From contig NC_133530.1 of the NCBI RefSeq assembly GCF_048544455.1, forward strand, positions 17,475,748-17,539,747: a DNA stretch of 64,000 nucleotides, in the 5' to 3' direction. A program made the translations under genes and the position numbers. Origin of the DNA: Silene latifolia (taxonomy: Eukaryota; Streptophyta; Magnoliopsida; Caryophyllales; Caryophyllaceae). Shown here piece by piece: positions 19,852 to 30,349 of this stretch (position 1 is its first letter; each line of letters opens with the position of its first letter). The notes under the pieces were generated by a model. It worked only from the letters and a program-made list of their open reading frames with translations. It made no database searches and was not told the DNA's origin.

Positions 19852-22800
19852 ATGAGTGATATATATGGCCCCATCCAGATTGTTCTTCAATTATTAGGTC
19901 CGCTGATTCAAAGCGAAGTTTCCCTGTTCTCCAATCTTAAAGACGATGTAAATGCCATAAAGATTGAATTGCAGAACATCTCGGGTTATCTAATAAATGC
20001 GGAAGACAGAGCCGAGGGAGATGATGCGGCCAAAGATTGGTTGAACCGAGTTAGAGAGTTCGCTTTCGACATAGAGGATGCCATTGAACGGTATCAACTA
20101 CTGCTGAATGAAAGAAAAATTTCCAAGTTCAAACATTATATAAAAGGAGATATAAAAAATATGGCATCTACAATAAAATCCTTGCGGGGATGTGCAAGTA
20201 GTATTTCTGGAGCAGGGGACCGATTTAGATTTATAAGTGAAAATGGCACTCAGCATGGTCAATTCAACAATCAAGGCACATTAAGGCCGACGTTGAATAA
20301 CTGTACTATGACATCGGGTTATGAAGTTGTTGTAGACGAAACTGCTAAAGGAGAAATAGTGGATTTACTTGGCTTTCAAAATGCTACTAGGACACCCTCA
20401 ACAGTAGCAGTGGTAGCCATGAGAGGACTAGGGAAGACGACTGTTGTTGAAAGCGTCTACTATGACAAGACAATAAGGTCTCAATTTCCTCTTCGTGCCT
20501 GGATTCCCATGTCCGAGTGCAGACAGCAAGATGCAATTATAAGGAGCATGATTGTGCAGTTTTCTAGTGCAACCAGTAATAAAATTGTAGTTGACGGCAT
20601 GGATGAAAGGTCCTTACTATCTCAACTTCAAAAGTATATTCAAGGGAAAAGGTAACATATCTCAACCCTCAATACATAACACTTTGGCTACATGTTGCGG
20701 AGGTAGGGTGGGGGACTATTCTGCTCCCAAATATTTTCTATATGGGAAAGATTTTATAACTTTTCTTTTGGGCAGATGTTAATGCCACGGAAGAAAGTGT
20801 ATCCTGTATACATAGATACGAGAGCCATATATTTAAAAAAAATCTATGTACAGTTTTGAAAATGTATCTTTGAGTGTTTCGAAATGTACCCAATAGGTTT
20901 TTGGAATGTACCTGACGAATATTTTAAAAAGAATTTCATGCACATTTAAGAAAGATCAATTGTACATATAAAAAAAAAAAAAAACTAAAAATTCAGGGAC
21001 ATTTCAAAATATTGTAAATTTGTAATGCACTAGAGGAAACATATATTATTAATAATCTTAGGTATGTTTCAGAACAGTCAAGTAGACTTTCTTAAAAACA
21101 ATTTTATGAACGTATCAAAACTATTAAAACCTTTTTAAATAAGTAAAAGGTACATTTTAAAATAGTTCTTACCTAAGGCATTGTTCTTACTGGAACTTAA
21201 CCCGGTTCCGGTAGGGTTAAGTTCTGGTAAGAACACTACCTTAGGTAAGAACGGTGAAATCAGTTTTAGAATGTATGTACTTTTCACTGTTATAAAATGC
21301 TCTAATGGTGTGTTTGCTCTAATGGTGTGTTTGGGAACAAAGATTGTATTCTCAAATTCAGATTTGCACCAATTTGCATGTTTGGCAAACCTATTACATT
21401 TGAGAAGTTTCTAAGGTACATTTTAAAATAATATTCAGATAATTCACGCGGTACCCCTAAGGTTTGCCACTTTGCACGAAATACCCAAATTTTTTATCCG
21501 GAAATATTAAAGGGGTCATAACTCGTATTTATGAGTTCCAAAAGTGACGATTTTTTTTCCAAATCGCTCATCTTTCCGAGAACTACAATTTGAAAAAAAA
21601 AAATTGTCGCATTTGGATTCCGCTACAAGGAGTTATTGTACGTCAAAGTTTTTTCGACCGAACAAACTTTGAGTGAGCATATCTCCCGGTCACGAGTTCC
21701 AAACTCGTCAAACTTTTTTTCAAATCGTAGTACTCGGAAAGATGATCGATTTGAAAAAAAAAAATCTTCACTTTCTGAGTTCGTAAACAAGAGTTATGGC
21801 CTCTTTAAGTTTTTCGGATAAAAAATTTGGGTATTTTGTGCAAAGTGGCCAACTTCAGGGGTACCGCGTGAATTATCCGAATAATATTTAAGGCTTCGGG
21901 CTATGAAAACAAATAAGAATACTCTGATTCTAAGTTTTGAAAAACATAGTTACGAGGCTACGAGTATGATAGCAAAAAGAAAAAAGAAAAAAGAAAAAAG
22001 AAAAAAATGACAGATTTGAAAATAAAAATTTAAGAGATTTTCTCACTTACACCCCTAATTGTGCAAAAACACTTTTATACATAACTCTTAGTTACGAGTT
22101 CCAAAAAAACGAAATTCTTTTTTGAAACCAAAGATCTCGTAAATACGGAAAAGTTGAGAAAAAAATTATCAACTTCCGAACTCGTAGCCGGGAGGTATGG
22201 TAGAGTTCAAAGTGTGTTTGGTAAAAAAATCTTAGAACCGACCATAAGTCCCAACTACAAATTTAGAGAATGGTGACTTTTTGGTTTTCAAATCGAAGAT
22301 CTCGTCATGAGGATCAATTTGGAAAAAAAAATTACGATTTTCAAATCTCGTAACTAGAGATGGCAACGGATCCTGGACCCTATCCAGATCCGCGGATCTG
22401 GACCCTGATGGGTAGGATATGGATCCTAATTTTTCGGACCCTGTGGATATAGGTTGGATATGGATCCACTTATTTGAAAATGGATCTGGATATGGGTATA
22501 TGTGAGGAAACTAAATAATACTCCAGGGGCATCTGTAATAAAATCCCAAAATTTAACATTTTGCTACTGTTACCCCATTAGCATAGTTAAGGAAAAGTTG
22601 ATACCTTTCGTAACTATGTATTTCCAAACTTAAAACTTCTACCTTATTCTACGGCTGAAGTGAAAAAAACATAGGACTACAGAAATGCCCTTCATAAAAT
22701 ATGGCCTTCATCAGAGCTTCAGTTATCCAGCATCCCATCCCTGTGTTCTTCTGAGTTCTATCATTTTTTTCAATCCCTTTTTTTTATATTAGAGTGCTAA

Positions 22801-25284
22801 ACATAGGCATATATTATTTACTTCAAATAATATGGATAACATTAAGGATTACACACCATAAATTTAAAACTAGGCGTATGGGTATGAAGAAATAAGGTGA
22901 GGGATGACCTTAGGGCTTTCGTGGAGAAAAGAAGCCAATGAGTAAGTTTGGAGGAAGCTAAGCACAAAATGGTTAGCAGCAAAATGAGTTAAAGAAGGAT
23001 TTTATTAAGAAACCAGAAAACAACGTTTTTCCCTTTGGAAAGCACAATTTTGTAGTGAAGGTAGGAGTTTTGAAAAATACAATTGCAAAAGATAAATATC
23101 ATTTTTTCCTTGATGAACATATGGATTGTTGAACAGTTAAACCGTAAACAAATTGTTGCTCCTTGAAATCATCATAAACTGATATTTATTTTCGTAGAAT
23201 CTATGGCACAATTGACTTTGTTTTGTACCTTCTAATACCATGACTTATATATTTCAGAACCTTATAAAGTCACTAAATAGTTGAAAATTTCTCTCAGGTA
23301 CATGGTTGTATTCGACAATGTTCAACAAGAGGACACAGATCTGACAAAGCATATCAGGGGCTTGTTAGATACTAACAAAGAAAAAAGCAAAATATTAATA
23401 ACTACACGTTATGAGAATGAAGCGCATGCATGGTTAAACGGATTAAGTAATAGTTTGTACAAACTCAAACCTTTACCTTCAAACAAGGCTTGGGAACTTT
23501 TCTTGAAAAAAACATTTCAGGGATCTGGCGAAAGATGCCCTTCCCCATTGCATGATTTAGCTAGTGGGATAGTAGAAAAATGTGGAGGAGTGCCTCCTGT
23601 AATAATTGCAGTTGGTAACCTGTTATCCAACAGAGCAAATGACTTCAATGAATGGAGTAAGGTACATAATGCTCTTGCGTTTTACTTAAATTCAAACCGC
23701 CAACTATCAGGAATGTACAGAGCCTTTATGCAAATTTATTATGAATTGCCCTTTCACCTCAGACCGTGTTTTCTGTACTTCGGGTTGTTTCCAGAAAATT
23801 ACCCCATAGGCCGAATGAGACTACTTCGATTATGGATATCAGAGGGTTTCATAAGAGAACATAGACGCGACTTAACGCTTGAAGAAGTTGCAGAAGAATA
23901 TATGAATGAGCTGATCAATATGAGTATGGTTGAAGTCAAATCTAGAGATCCATCAGGAAAAGTTAAAACCTTGGGTGTAGTAAGCAAATTCTTACATGAA
24001 TTGATTTTATCGAAGTTGGATGAATTGAGCTTTTGCAAAATTCTTTCACCCAAAGGTTCTTTCGGCCAAGAAAAATCTAGGCGTTTGTCCATTTACAAGA
24101 ATCACGAGTCCCATGCACTTGAATTGGACAAAATTACAAAAAATCCTTCGAGCATTCGAAGCCTTTTCTTAGAAGATGTAGAACAACCAATCATGTTAAA
24201 GGCCTTCGACAACAAATTTTTGGAGAGCATAAGTTTGTTGAGAGTTCTTGATTTAATTAATGCTCCTATACATTTCATTCCCAAAGAAGTTGGTAAACTA
24301 CTCAACTTACGCTATTTAAGTTTGAGAGGCACACGAGTTTCAAGGATTCCTAAAACCATAGGTAATCTTGAGAATCTCCAGACATTGGATTTGAAACACA
24401 CTAGGATTACTGAACTCCCCAAAGAATTTATCCAACTTCATAATCTGCGACATCTTCTAGGCTACTATTATGAGTATAATATGTTATATGATCCCCACTG
24501 TATGAAAATCCACGGAGTGAAGATACCTGAAGGGTTACTGGGAAAATGCTTACAACTACAAAAACTTGCGTTTATGGACTTGAATGCTGGACTTAAAAAT
24601 TGGGTGACGGAGTTGAAAAAACAAAAGCAACTACGAAAGCTGGGAATCATAGGGCTCAAGGCGTCTGAAGGAAATGATATGTGTTCTCTAATTGATGAAA
24701 TGAAATATCTTCAAGCGCTCAATATACTCTCAAAAAGTAAATGTGAGAGTATCGATTTGAGGAATGTAAAGTCTCCTCCTCAAATGCTTAAACGATTATA
24801 CTTAAGTGGACCTTTACTCTCATTCCCTACTTGGATATGTAAGCTCGATAGCCTTGTTAAAATCCGTCTAAGGTGGTCCAATCTACCAATCGATCCACTT
24901 GTGTCGTTGGAGTTATTACCTAATCTGGCAGAGCTTCAATTGTTAGAGGCATTTACTGGGGAGCACTTAAATATTTCAAGTCATGGATTTCAGAAGCTTA
25001 AGGTACTACATCTGTTAAATTTGCATTCTCTCAGGTCCCTGTCTATAGCTAAAGGAGCTTTACCTCTTCTCTCGGAATTGTCGATCGGAGAAAGCAAAAA
25101 TTTGGAAGTACCATCTGACATCAAGCACCTTCACATTCTAAAAACACTCAACTTCTATGATATGCCATCAGATTTCATTAATCAGTTTCGCTCCGGAAAA
25201 CCCTGTTACTCTATTATCAAGCATGTGCCTAGTATCTTTATTCGTAACAAACACCCCAATGGTTGGCAAACAGAAACTATTTGA
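19852..25284 (+). CDS. NLR-2: CC-NB-LRR protein, two exons, P-loop variant
   Basis: Join of 19852-20651 and 23298-25284 (928 residues). The donor is AAAAG|GTAACA and the acceptor CTCTCAG|GTACATGG; the phase-2 junction recreates KRYMVVFD exactly as NLR-1 encodes it without an intron. An intracellular immune receptor of the RPM1-like CNL class. CC about 1-165 with DIEDAIE (73-79); a polar insert NGTQHGQFNNQGTL (131-144) shared with NLR-5; P-loop AMRGLGKTT (189-197), in which the usual first Gly is Ala; kinase-2 YMVVFDNV with Asn at 274 in place of the second Asp; RNBS-B ILITTRYE; GLPL CGGVPPVI; RNBS-D CFLYFGLFP; LHE at 499-501 for MHD; then LRRs to residue 928. All LRR segments align with NLR-1 and no frame break is visible. 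Whether the Walker A change abolishes nucleotide binding is unknown. Confidence 0.9.
21165..21251. repeat. Near-perfect 87-nt hairpin in the NLR-2 intron
   Basis: The arms 21165-21203 and 21213-21251 are reverse complements at about 35 of 39 positions; they begin gttcttacctaagg and end gaacttaaccc. The loop is about 9 nt. Flanking sequence is unrelated. This could be a tiny foldback MITE. A hairpin RNA precursor is conceivable, but nothing here shows processing. Confidence 0.7.
21427..21888. mobile_element. Mutator-type foldback MITE, 444 bp plus 9-bp duplication
   Basis: The element 21436-21879 has inverted termini: left cagataattcacgcggtacc, right the complement of cggataattcacgcggtacc. 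The pairing continues through tttgccactttgcacgaaat-like and cccaaattttttatccg blocks. It is flanked by the exact 9-bp duplication aataatatt (21427-21435 and 21880-21888), as in Mutator insertions. Interior arms also pair (cgagttcc, aaatcg). No coding capacity. Confidence 0.85.
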
Positions 25285-25296
25285 AGATCGTCGATC

Positions 25297-25450
25297 TTAT
25301 TCCCAATGATCATCAATCCCTATGACCCCGTCTATACTTATCTTTGTTTGAAATACCCTCACAGAGAAAAAGCAATAGATAACAATTGATTGAGACGGCG
25401 AAATACAACGGTAATGAAATCTTACCTTTATTGGGCCACGGCCTTCTGGC
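25297..25450. mobile_element. Decayed Stowaway-like MITE 3' of NLR-2
   Basis: tacttatctttgtttgaaat, then ccctcacagagaaaaagcaat, then attgattgagacgg matches the segment 50025-50130 behind NLR-5 in order and position relative to the stop codon. The insertion therefore predates the split of these two genes. Confidence 0.55.
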
Positions 25451-25709
25451 AATGTTGCACACAGAAGTATAGTTAATCTTTCTTTACTTAAACTCCACAG
25501 CATTTCAATTTTTTTTAATTGTATGTTTGACTTCACTTCCATAGGCTTTGGCTATGTATACAATTTTTTTCTTCTTAATATTGTACTTCCTCTGTAATAA
25601 CATGATGTTCCCATATTCCTTTTTGGGATGTCACGATGTTCCCACTTCTTTTCATTCCATTAGGCAAGTTTTTTTTTACCATATTGTCCCAATAGTTATA
25701 GATAATAAA
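25451..25709. other. 3' flank of NLR-2
   Basis: AT-rich; probably includes a 3' UTR. The stretch aactccacagcatttcaattttttttaa resembles the NLR-5 flank at about 50180-50220. Confidence 0.35.
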
Positions 25710-26023
25710 TCATTTTTGTACAAGAATGTTGTTGATCGATTAAGGAATGAGGTGATTAGGGAAAAGGTAAAAGTGACGCCAATAGAGGACAAGATGATGG
25801 AAAATCGACTAAGATGATTTGGCCATGTGAAACGAAGACCTATGGACGCACCAGTTAGGAGGCTGGAGACTTGGAGAATAGAAAAGGCCCCTAGAGGTAG
25901 AGGGAGACCGAGAGAGACATGGTTGAGAGTGATAGAGCACGATATGAGATTTCTGGGGCTTGAGGAAAGTATGGTGATGGAGAGGGCACAAGGGAGGGAA
26001 GGGATACATGTGGATTTTTAGTA
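25710..26023 (+). mobile_element. RTE-type LINE, C-terminal remnant
   Basis: In frame from about 25725 the sequence reads DRLRNEVIREKV, then MMENRLR, an in-frame TGA at 25815-25817 where the family has Trp, then FGHVKRRPMDAPVRRLE, RGRGRPRETWLRVIEHD and MRFLGL. The RW-FGHV, RRGRGRP and TW-x-x-V-x-x-D series is the conserved tail of plant RTE-clade LINE polyproteins. The upstream reverse transcriptase and endonuclease are absent. This is a dead copy between NLR-2 and NLR-3. Confidence 0.8.
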
Positions 26024-26389
26024 TTTGATGTATTTTGACATATTTAGTGTTTTTATTTAATTTTTTAAAAAAATTATTTGTTCTTCTCTCCTTTATTACA
26101 CCTTTTTTACCACCACTTTCTTATACATTTTACTTGGTTTACTTCTAAGGCATTCCGGATCCTTAATTTTATTTCGGTTTTCAAAATCGCTTTAATCTTT
26201 TCTCTCGATTTAAATTTTAAGTTTTTATAAAAGAAATCTGGAATTCGATTTTAAAAGATGTAAGTTTACCTTGACTTTGTATTACATTTTCGCTCTCCCT
26301 TTTGTTTTTCATTTTTCCCTTTTCTATTCGCATTTTGAGGTGTGCGTCCACCCAGGGACGTTTCTAAAGGATGATTCATGTCGAAAAAT

Positions 26390-26762
26390 TATAAACTATA
26401 TACCAAAAGAATGTTAATCCACATTTATTTGTGTTTTTGTCAACCGAACAAGATATCACTATTCTATTTCTCATGAACTAGGAGAGGTTATAATGGTAAT
26501 GACCAACGTACTCAAACAACTTGAAAACAACAAGATATACCTGATCCCAGCAACAGCAGCAGAGAAACAATCAACCATTTCGCTAGCTTTTGTGCCAATG
26601 ACCTCAAAACCCAACAACTTCTCTACACCCATGTATATTTCCAGAACCCATCATACTGAGAATCCGTGAGCACAAAGTGACCTGAGAATCAAAATGGCAG
26701 CTGCTGAGAAACAACAGGTTTCAATCTCATTGAAGGTGTGAAAAAAGAACTAACAAGCAGGT
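26390..26762. pseudogene. Decayed exon-like segment of an unidentified gene, copy 1
   Basis: Homologous to 35150-35530 and 51520-51920; all three lie at the same place downstream of an NLR. On the minus strand the core reads EKLLGFEVIGTKASEMVDCF followed by GTATATCTTG, a possible donor. On the plus strand the same bases read NHFASFCANDLKTQQLLY. Both strands are open locally, and both are broken here within 60 codons (TGA upstream on the minus strand, TGA at tcatactga on the plus). I do not recognise the protein. Coding strand uncertain. Confidence 0.4.
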
Positions 26763-26855
26763 ATTCCCTCCGCCCCTATCATTTGTTTACATTTGATTAA
26801 GATACCACTCACATAGAATATAAAAGGTAAACAAATGATTGGGATGGAGGGTGCA
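26763..26855. mobile_element. Stowaway MITE, about 93 bp
   Basis: Ends attccctccgcccctatcat with tttgtttac, and gtaaacaaatgattggg with atggagggt, pair as inverted repeats. Typical plant Stowaway termini. Confidence 0.75.
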
Positions 26856-27640
26856 CATGACATGATGGAGAATTAATTTGGGTAGCTCTTCGACATGGTT
26901 ACTTGGGTAAGGCGGTTTTACTAAATGGTTAATAAAACCACATGAAATTAACCAAAAAATCCTAAAAAGCTAATTTTAGTAACTTCCATTGGCTGCATTA
27001 TGGCTACAAACGTATTTGTATTGTCGTTTTACACTGTGAAATCAGATTTTACACTAGACATTCTCTGGTGATTATATCTACGGGTGTGACCCATTTCTAG
27101 GGTATTGTAGGATTGGGACACCACTTTTTTTTTATAAGGTAATAAAACTAGATTGATCCTCTAAGGTAGACCAACCTATCTCATCTTTTCGAATGATAGA
27201 GGTAAGTTGAAGCCACCGGATTGGGACACCACTTGATGGTAATAATACAACTTATTAGTCTTATTAAATAACTACACACAACTAATTGACATCAATTCAT
27301 GAAATAAGTACTGAAACAAATACATAAACAAGTAATAAATCAATCAAATAACTATGCAGAGCTAATCTTAACAAATTCATCAACCCAGTAAAGAAATAAG
27401 TAACTAATCCGAAAAGGGCAAGTAATATAAATTAATGAGAAAAACAGGAAAAACGTAATTAGAAAAATGAAATAATTACTAAATAAGGGTTTGAGTAATT
27501 AGGAATTTCAGTTAAACAAACAAAGAATCAATCAAGTAACATTATAGTTAGGCAAGTAGACTAATAATCTAATGGAGTAGCAATTAAGCTAATAGAGATT
27601 ATATAACTCGCCGACTAGATTTTATTTTTAAAAAAATTGA
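26856..27640. repeat. Downstream duplicated flank, unit of NLR-2
   Basis: 27240-27620 matches 35730-36060, 39360-39500 and 52190-52530 in order: aatcaaataactatacacaact-like, ttcatcaaattagtaa, agggttttgagtaattggga, aaacaaacaa and aagtagactaataatctaat. No gene of its own recognised in 26856-27240. Confidence 0.65.
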
Positions 27641-28200
27641 TAATTTGAGATTCACATGAAAGTATATCTCCTAATATGTTGATTCAAGGACAATAAATGT
27701 GTGTAGCGAAACCCATAAATTATTCACAAGGTTTTTAAAAAAGAAGATAAGAGACAATTTATCAGATAAAATACATCTAAAAAAATAAATGACACTTGCA
27801 TAACAAACATACAGTATTAGATTTTCTCAAATTCCTCATTTGCAGAGCAGGTCTATTATACTGTTTCTCACACTGTATAATAGACACAAAGTCACACTAC
27901 AGCACGCAACCAAGCTAAACTTGAGTTCACTTATACAATTCAAAAGACTGTATAATAAATTGACTAGAGACTTCCTCCTAGCTTACCAATTTCCACTTTT
28001 TCTTTTAACACCTTCAACGATTTCCTCGTCTTCATTAGATATCTTCTTCTTCGAACTCCCACGTCTCAATTCGCACACCTTAAACCTGTTAGAAAATCCA
28101 ACAATTAGGAAAAACACAAACAATAAGGCCCCATTCTCGTTTTACTTTTTTACTAGTAAAAATGTACATTTGTAGTCATCAAAATTCTATTAGCAAAAAT
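27640..28200 (-). pseudogene. Decayed minus-strand exon cluster of an unidentified gene, copy 1
   Basis: Homologous to 40930-41460. On the minus strand, about 28085-27995 encodes KVCELR followed by KKKISNEDEE and EGVK, then aaattg|GTAAGC, a donor-like site. A one-base insertion relative to the other copy shifts the frame before the donor. A second exon-like piece (NSIID) lies at about 27860. See 41130-41400 for the better copy. Function unknown. Confidence 0.35.
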
Positions 28201-28224
28201 TGCCGCACCAGAGACCCGGTACCC

Positions 28225-28720
28225 AACTAGTTGTACTTTAATATTTGTTCTCACAAATTGTATATATTTGTATATTAATTTTGTTGTCACCAAGTTACAT
28301 TGCTTCTTAAACGAACCATGAACTGATCAAATAGCTGACTTTGTCTATTATACTCTGTATCTTTGAGCAAGTTGCTAACTAATTTATATAATACATATTC
28401 AATGGCAACATGCATTGTGTTTGTAATTTGAAGAGCCGTATACAGACTATATCAACAGTATAAAAAGCATTTAATCTAAGGAGAGTTGGCATTTTACTAA
28501 GCACATCATTAATCACTCTTTAATGATGAATTAATAAAGAGGAATGGATGTAGGTTCGTTTCAACCAGCATTGGTAATTCATACTGCAATCTTAAGCCAA
28601 CATAACAGGTATGGATGTTAAACTCCCTACAAGATTATCTTATTGCATTATTGCATACTAGCAATATCATGTATGTTAGCAATCCATATGTATGTAAGAC
28701 GATCTTAGGCTCTTAGATAA
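28225..28720. repeat. Duplicated upstream flank, copy B (NLR-3 unit)
   Basis: Aligns with 41535-42080 almost throughout (tatatttgtatattaatttt, gttgtcaccaagttacattg, ctctgtatctttgagcaagt, gtataaaaagcattt, ggagagttggcattttact) and more distantly with 16916-17500. Confidence 0.8.
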
Positions 28721-28799
28721 TATGGTATGAATTTAACGGCTCTTCTTGATGATGCTTCTCATTCATTTATTGTTTTTTTTTTCTCATTTAACATGACTA

Positions 28800-29195
28800 C
28801 TTCAACCCGTTAGTACTCTTCCGTCCCCATCAATAGTTTACATTTTTTGATCGTTTGGGAATTTTGAATAAAGGTAAACAAATAGCTGAAAGAGAGAAAC
28901 CTTCTTTTAGGAATTACTCTTGAATGAAATATTTTCAATGACTTGATTTTATTTAAACCCAAATGTTAAATATAACTAAGGTGAATTTTTAAACAAATTA
29001 ACCAATTGATAAATGTCTTGGAGGAATGATATTGTTTATATTAGGTCATTAAAATGTAAAAAATCAAGTCAAACTTCAACTCGGTTTACCTCTCCATCCC
29101 AATCATTTGTTTATCTTTAGTTAGAATACTCCTCACAAGAACCTCACAAGAATAAAAAAAGGTAACAACTTCACGGAATAGAGGGAGTATTAGTT
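28800..29195. mobile_element. Two Stowaway-like MITEs, decayed
   Basis: One copy at about 28812-28900 (cttccgtccccatcaatagt, then ggtaaacaaatagctgaaag) and one at about 29085-29190 (ctccatcccaatcatttgtt, then ggaatagagggagta). The terminal homology to Stowaway is clear, though the right ends are degenerate. Confidence 0.55.
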
Positions 29196-30160
29196 TAGTT
29201 CTATCTTTTAGCTTCCTACTATGTTTATAGGTAGACACAAAACGAAATGGAGCAACCGATCTTAAATACCAAAATCATATTCAAGACAAGCTAGAGAATA
29301 GTATATATCTATCGTTAATTGATGGTATTTAAATAAACTTTAATCATAATTCATAACACTCTTAAATAGACAACTAGACACGAAATAAACCACGACCTTA
29401 AATGACTGAAATTGTTGAGTTTGACCAAAATATTGAGATGTCCCAAACATATGGAACCTCATAAAGCAGGTAATTGAGAAGTATAATGATAACTGTTTTC
29501 AAATACAGATTACTATTTTAAACTAACGCAGTAACGCCCATTTTGCACATCCGACCTGACAAAACCTTCTATTTTCATGAATTAGTAAACCGAAACAACC
29601 TGCAAATTTACCAAATCACCCGCAAATCAGATTGTTTATCTAACTCCTGTTACAGAGTATAATTTAAGTTCTATTTCTTCCTTTCAATACTTCACTCTTT
29701 TAACCTAAAGTTATATATAAAATACATCAAGTTATTGATATTTTTAAATGAAAGAAGTCTATGGGATAGTAGAAGTCGAATGGGACAGAAATTCCGCCCT
29801 TCTAACAAACCGCCTCTGGATGCCCAACAACTAGCAAGGTTTTCTACCAGTATAACTCTTTGCTTGTTATACTAGTTATTTTACATAGCTATGAGTACAT
29901 AATATATACCAATACAAGTCATAACCTATAAGAATGTCAGACAAAAAAGGGTGACGATGTCCACAAAATGGCAACGGCTTACCGGCCCATTTAATTCCAA
30001 AGATCCAGTAACCAATAAAGTGATTTATATTGCTAGAATGAATAGTTAGATGTTTGAGAGTTTAATCTTGTCAAAGTTAAGACTGCATTTTTTCTACATT
30101 TCAAGAAATAAATGATTTAAATATCATTTGGTAATTTCAAATAAAGAAAATAGAAATGAA
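29196..30160. other. Upstream region of NLR-3
   Basis: 29690-29840 carries a piece of the segment shared with NLR-2 and NLR-5 (ttcactcttttaacctaaa; gaaagaagtctatgggatagtag also matches about 43975-44000). The rest is AT-rich without recognisable features. Confidence 0.4.
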
Positions 30161-30164
30161 ACAG

Positions 30165-30349
30165 TGTGGTGCGGTATCGTTTAGAAATTAGAACGTTGTG
30201 TTATTTGGTCACCTGAAAGTACGACAAATTGCATTGACTGTCAATATATTTAAACCTTGATGCAGAATTATGTGTTATTGCAGATGAGCTTACCATAATA
30301 CATTGAAGTAGAACATACACAAGCTGCCTACGTTACAAGCTTATTAGGA
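30165..30349 (+). promoter_or_regulatory. Conserved leader region of NLR-3, with inverted TTGAC pair
   Basis: Matches the NLR-2, NLR-5 and relic leaders (ggtatcgttt, attagaacgttRtg, ttggtcacctgaa, then ttattgcag with AG at 30282-30283). TTGACTGTCAA (30234-30244) forms an inverted pair of the TTGAC core that WRKY factors recognise; this is suggestive only. The likely 5' UTR acceptor is conserved with NLR-2 and NLR-5. Confidence 0.5.

Larger units (their letters stand above)
20652..23297 (+). other. Intron of NLR-2 (2646 bp), loaded with insertions
   Basis: The first about 190 bp and last about 120 bp are alignable with the NLR-5 intron (gtaacatat, cggaggtRgggtggg, ctatatgggaaagatt at the start; atctatggcacaattgact at the end). 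The middle holds a hairpin (21165-21251), a Mutator-type MITE (21427-21888), a second gagttcc/ctcgtaac-rich tract (22030-22350), and a truncated element at about 22345-22510 rich in gatccggac/tggatatgg motifs, resembling one half of the hAT MITE at 36414. The first in-frame codon after the exon is TAA, formed at the donor. Confidence 0.8.
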
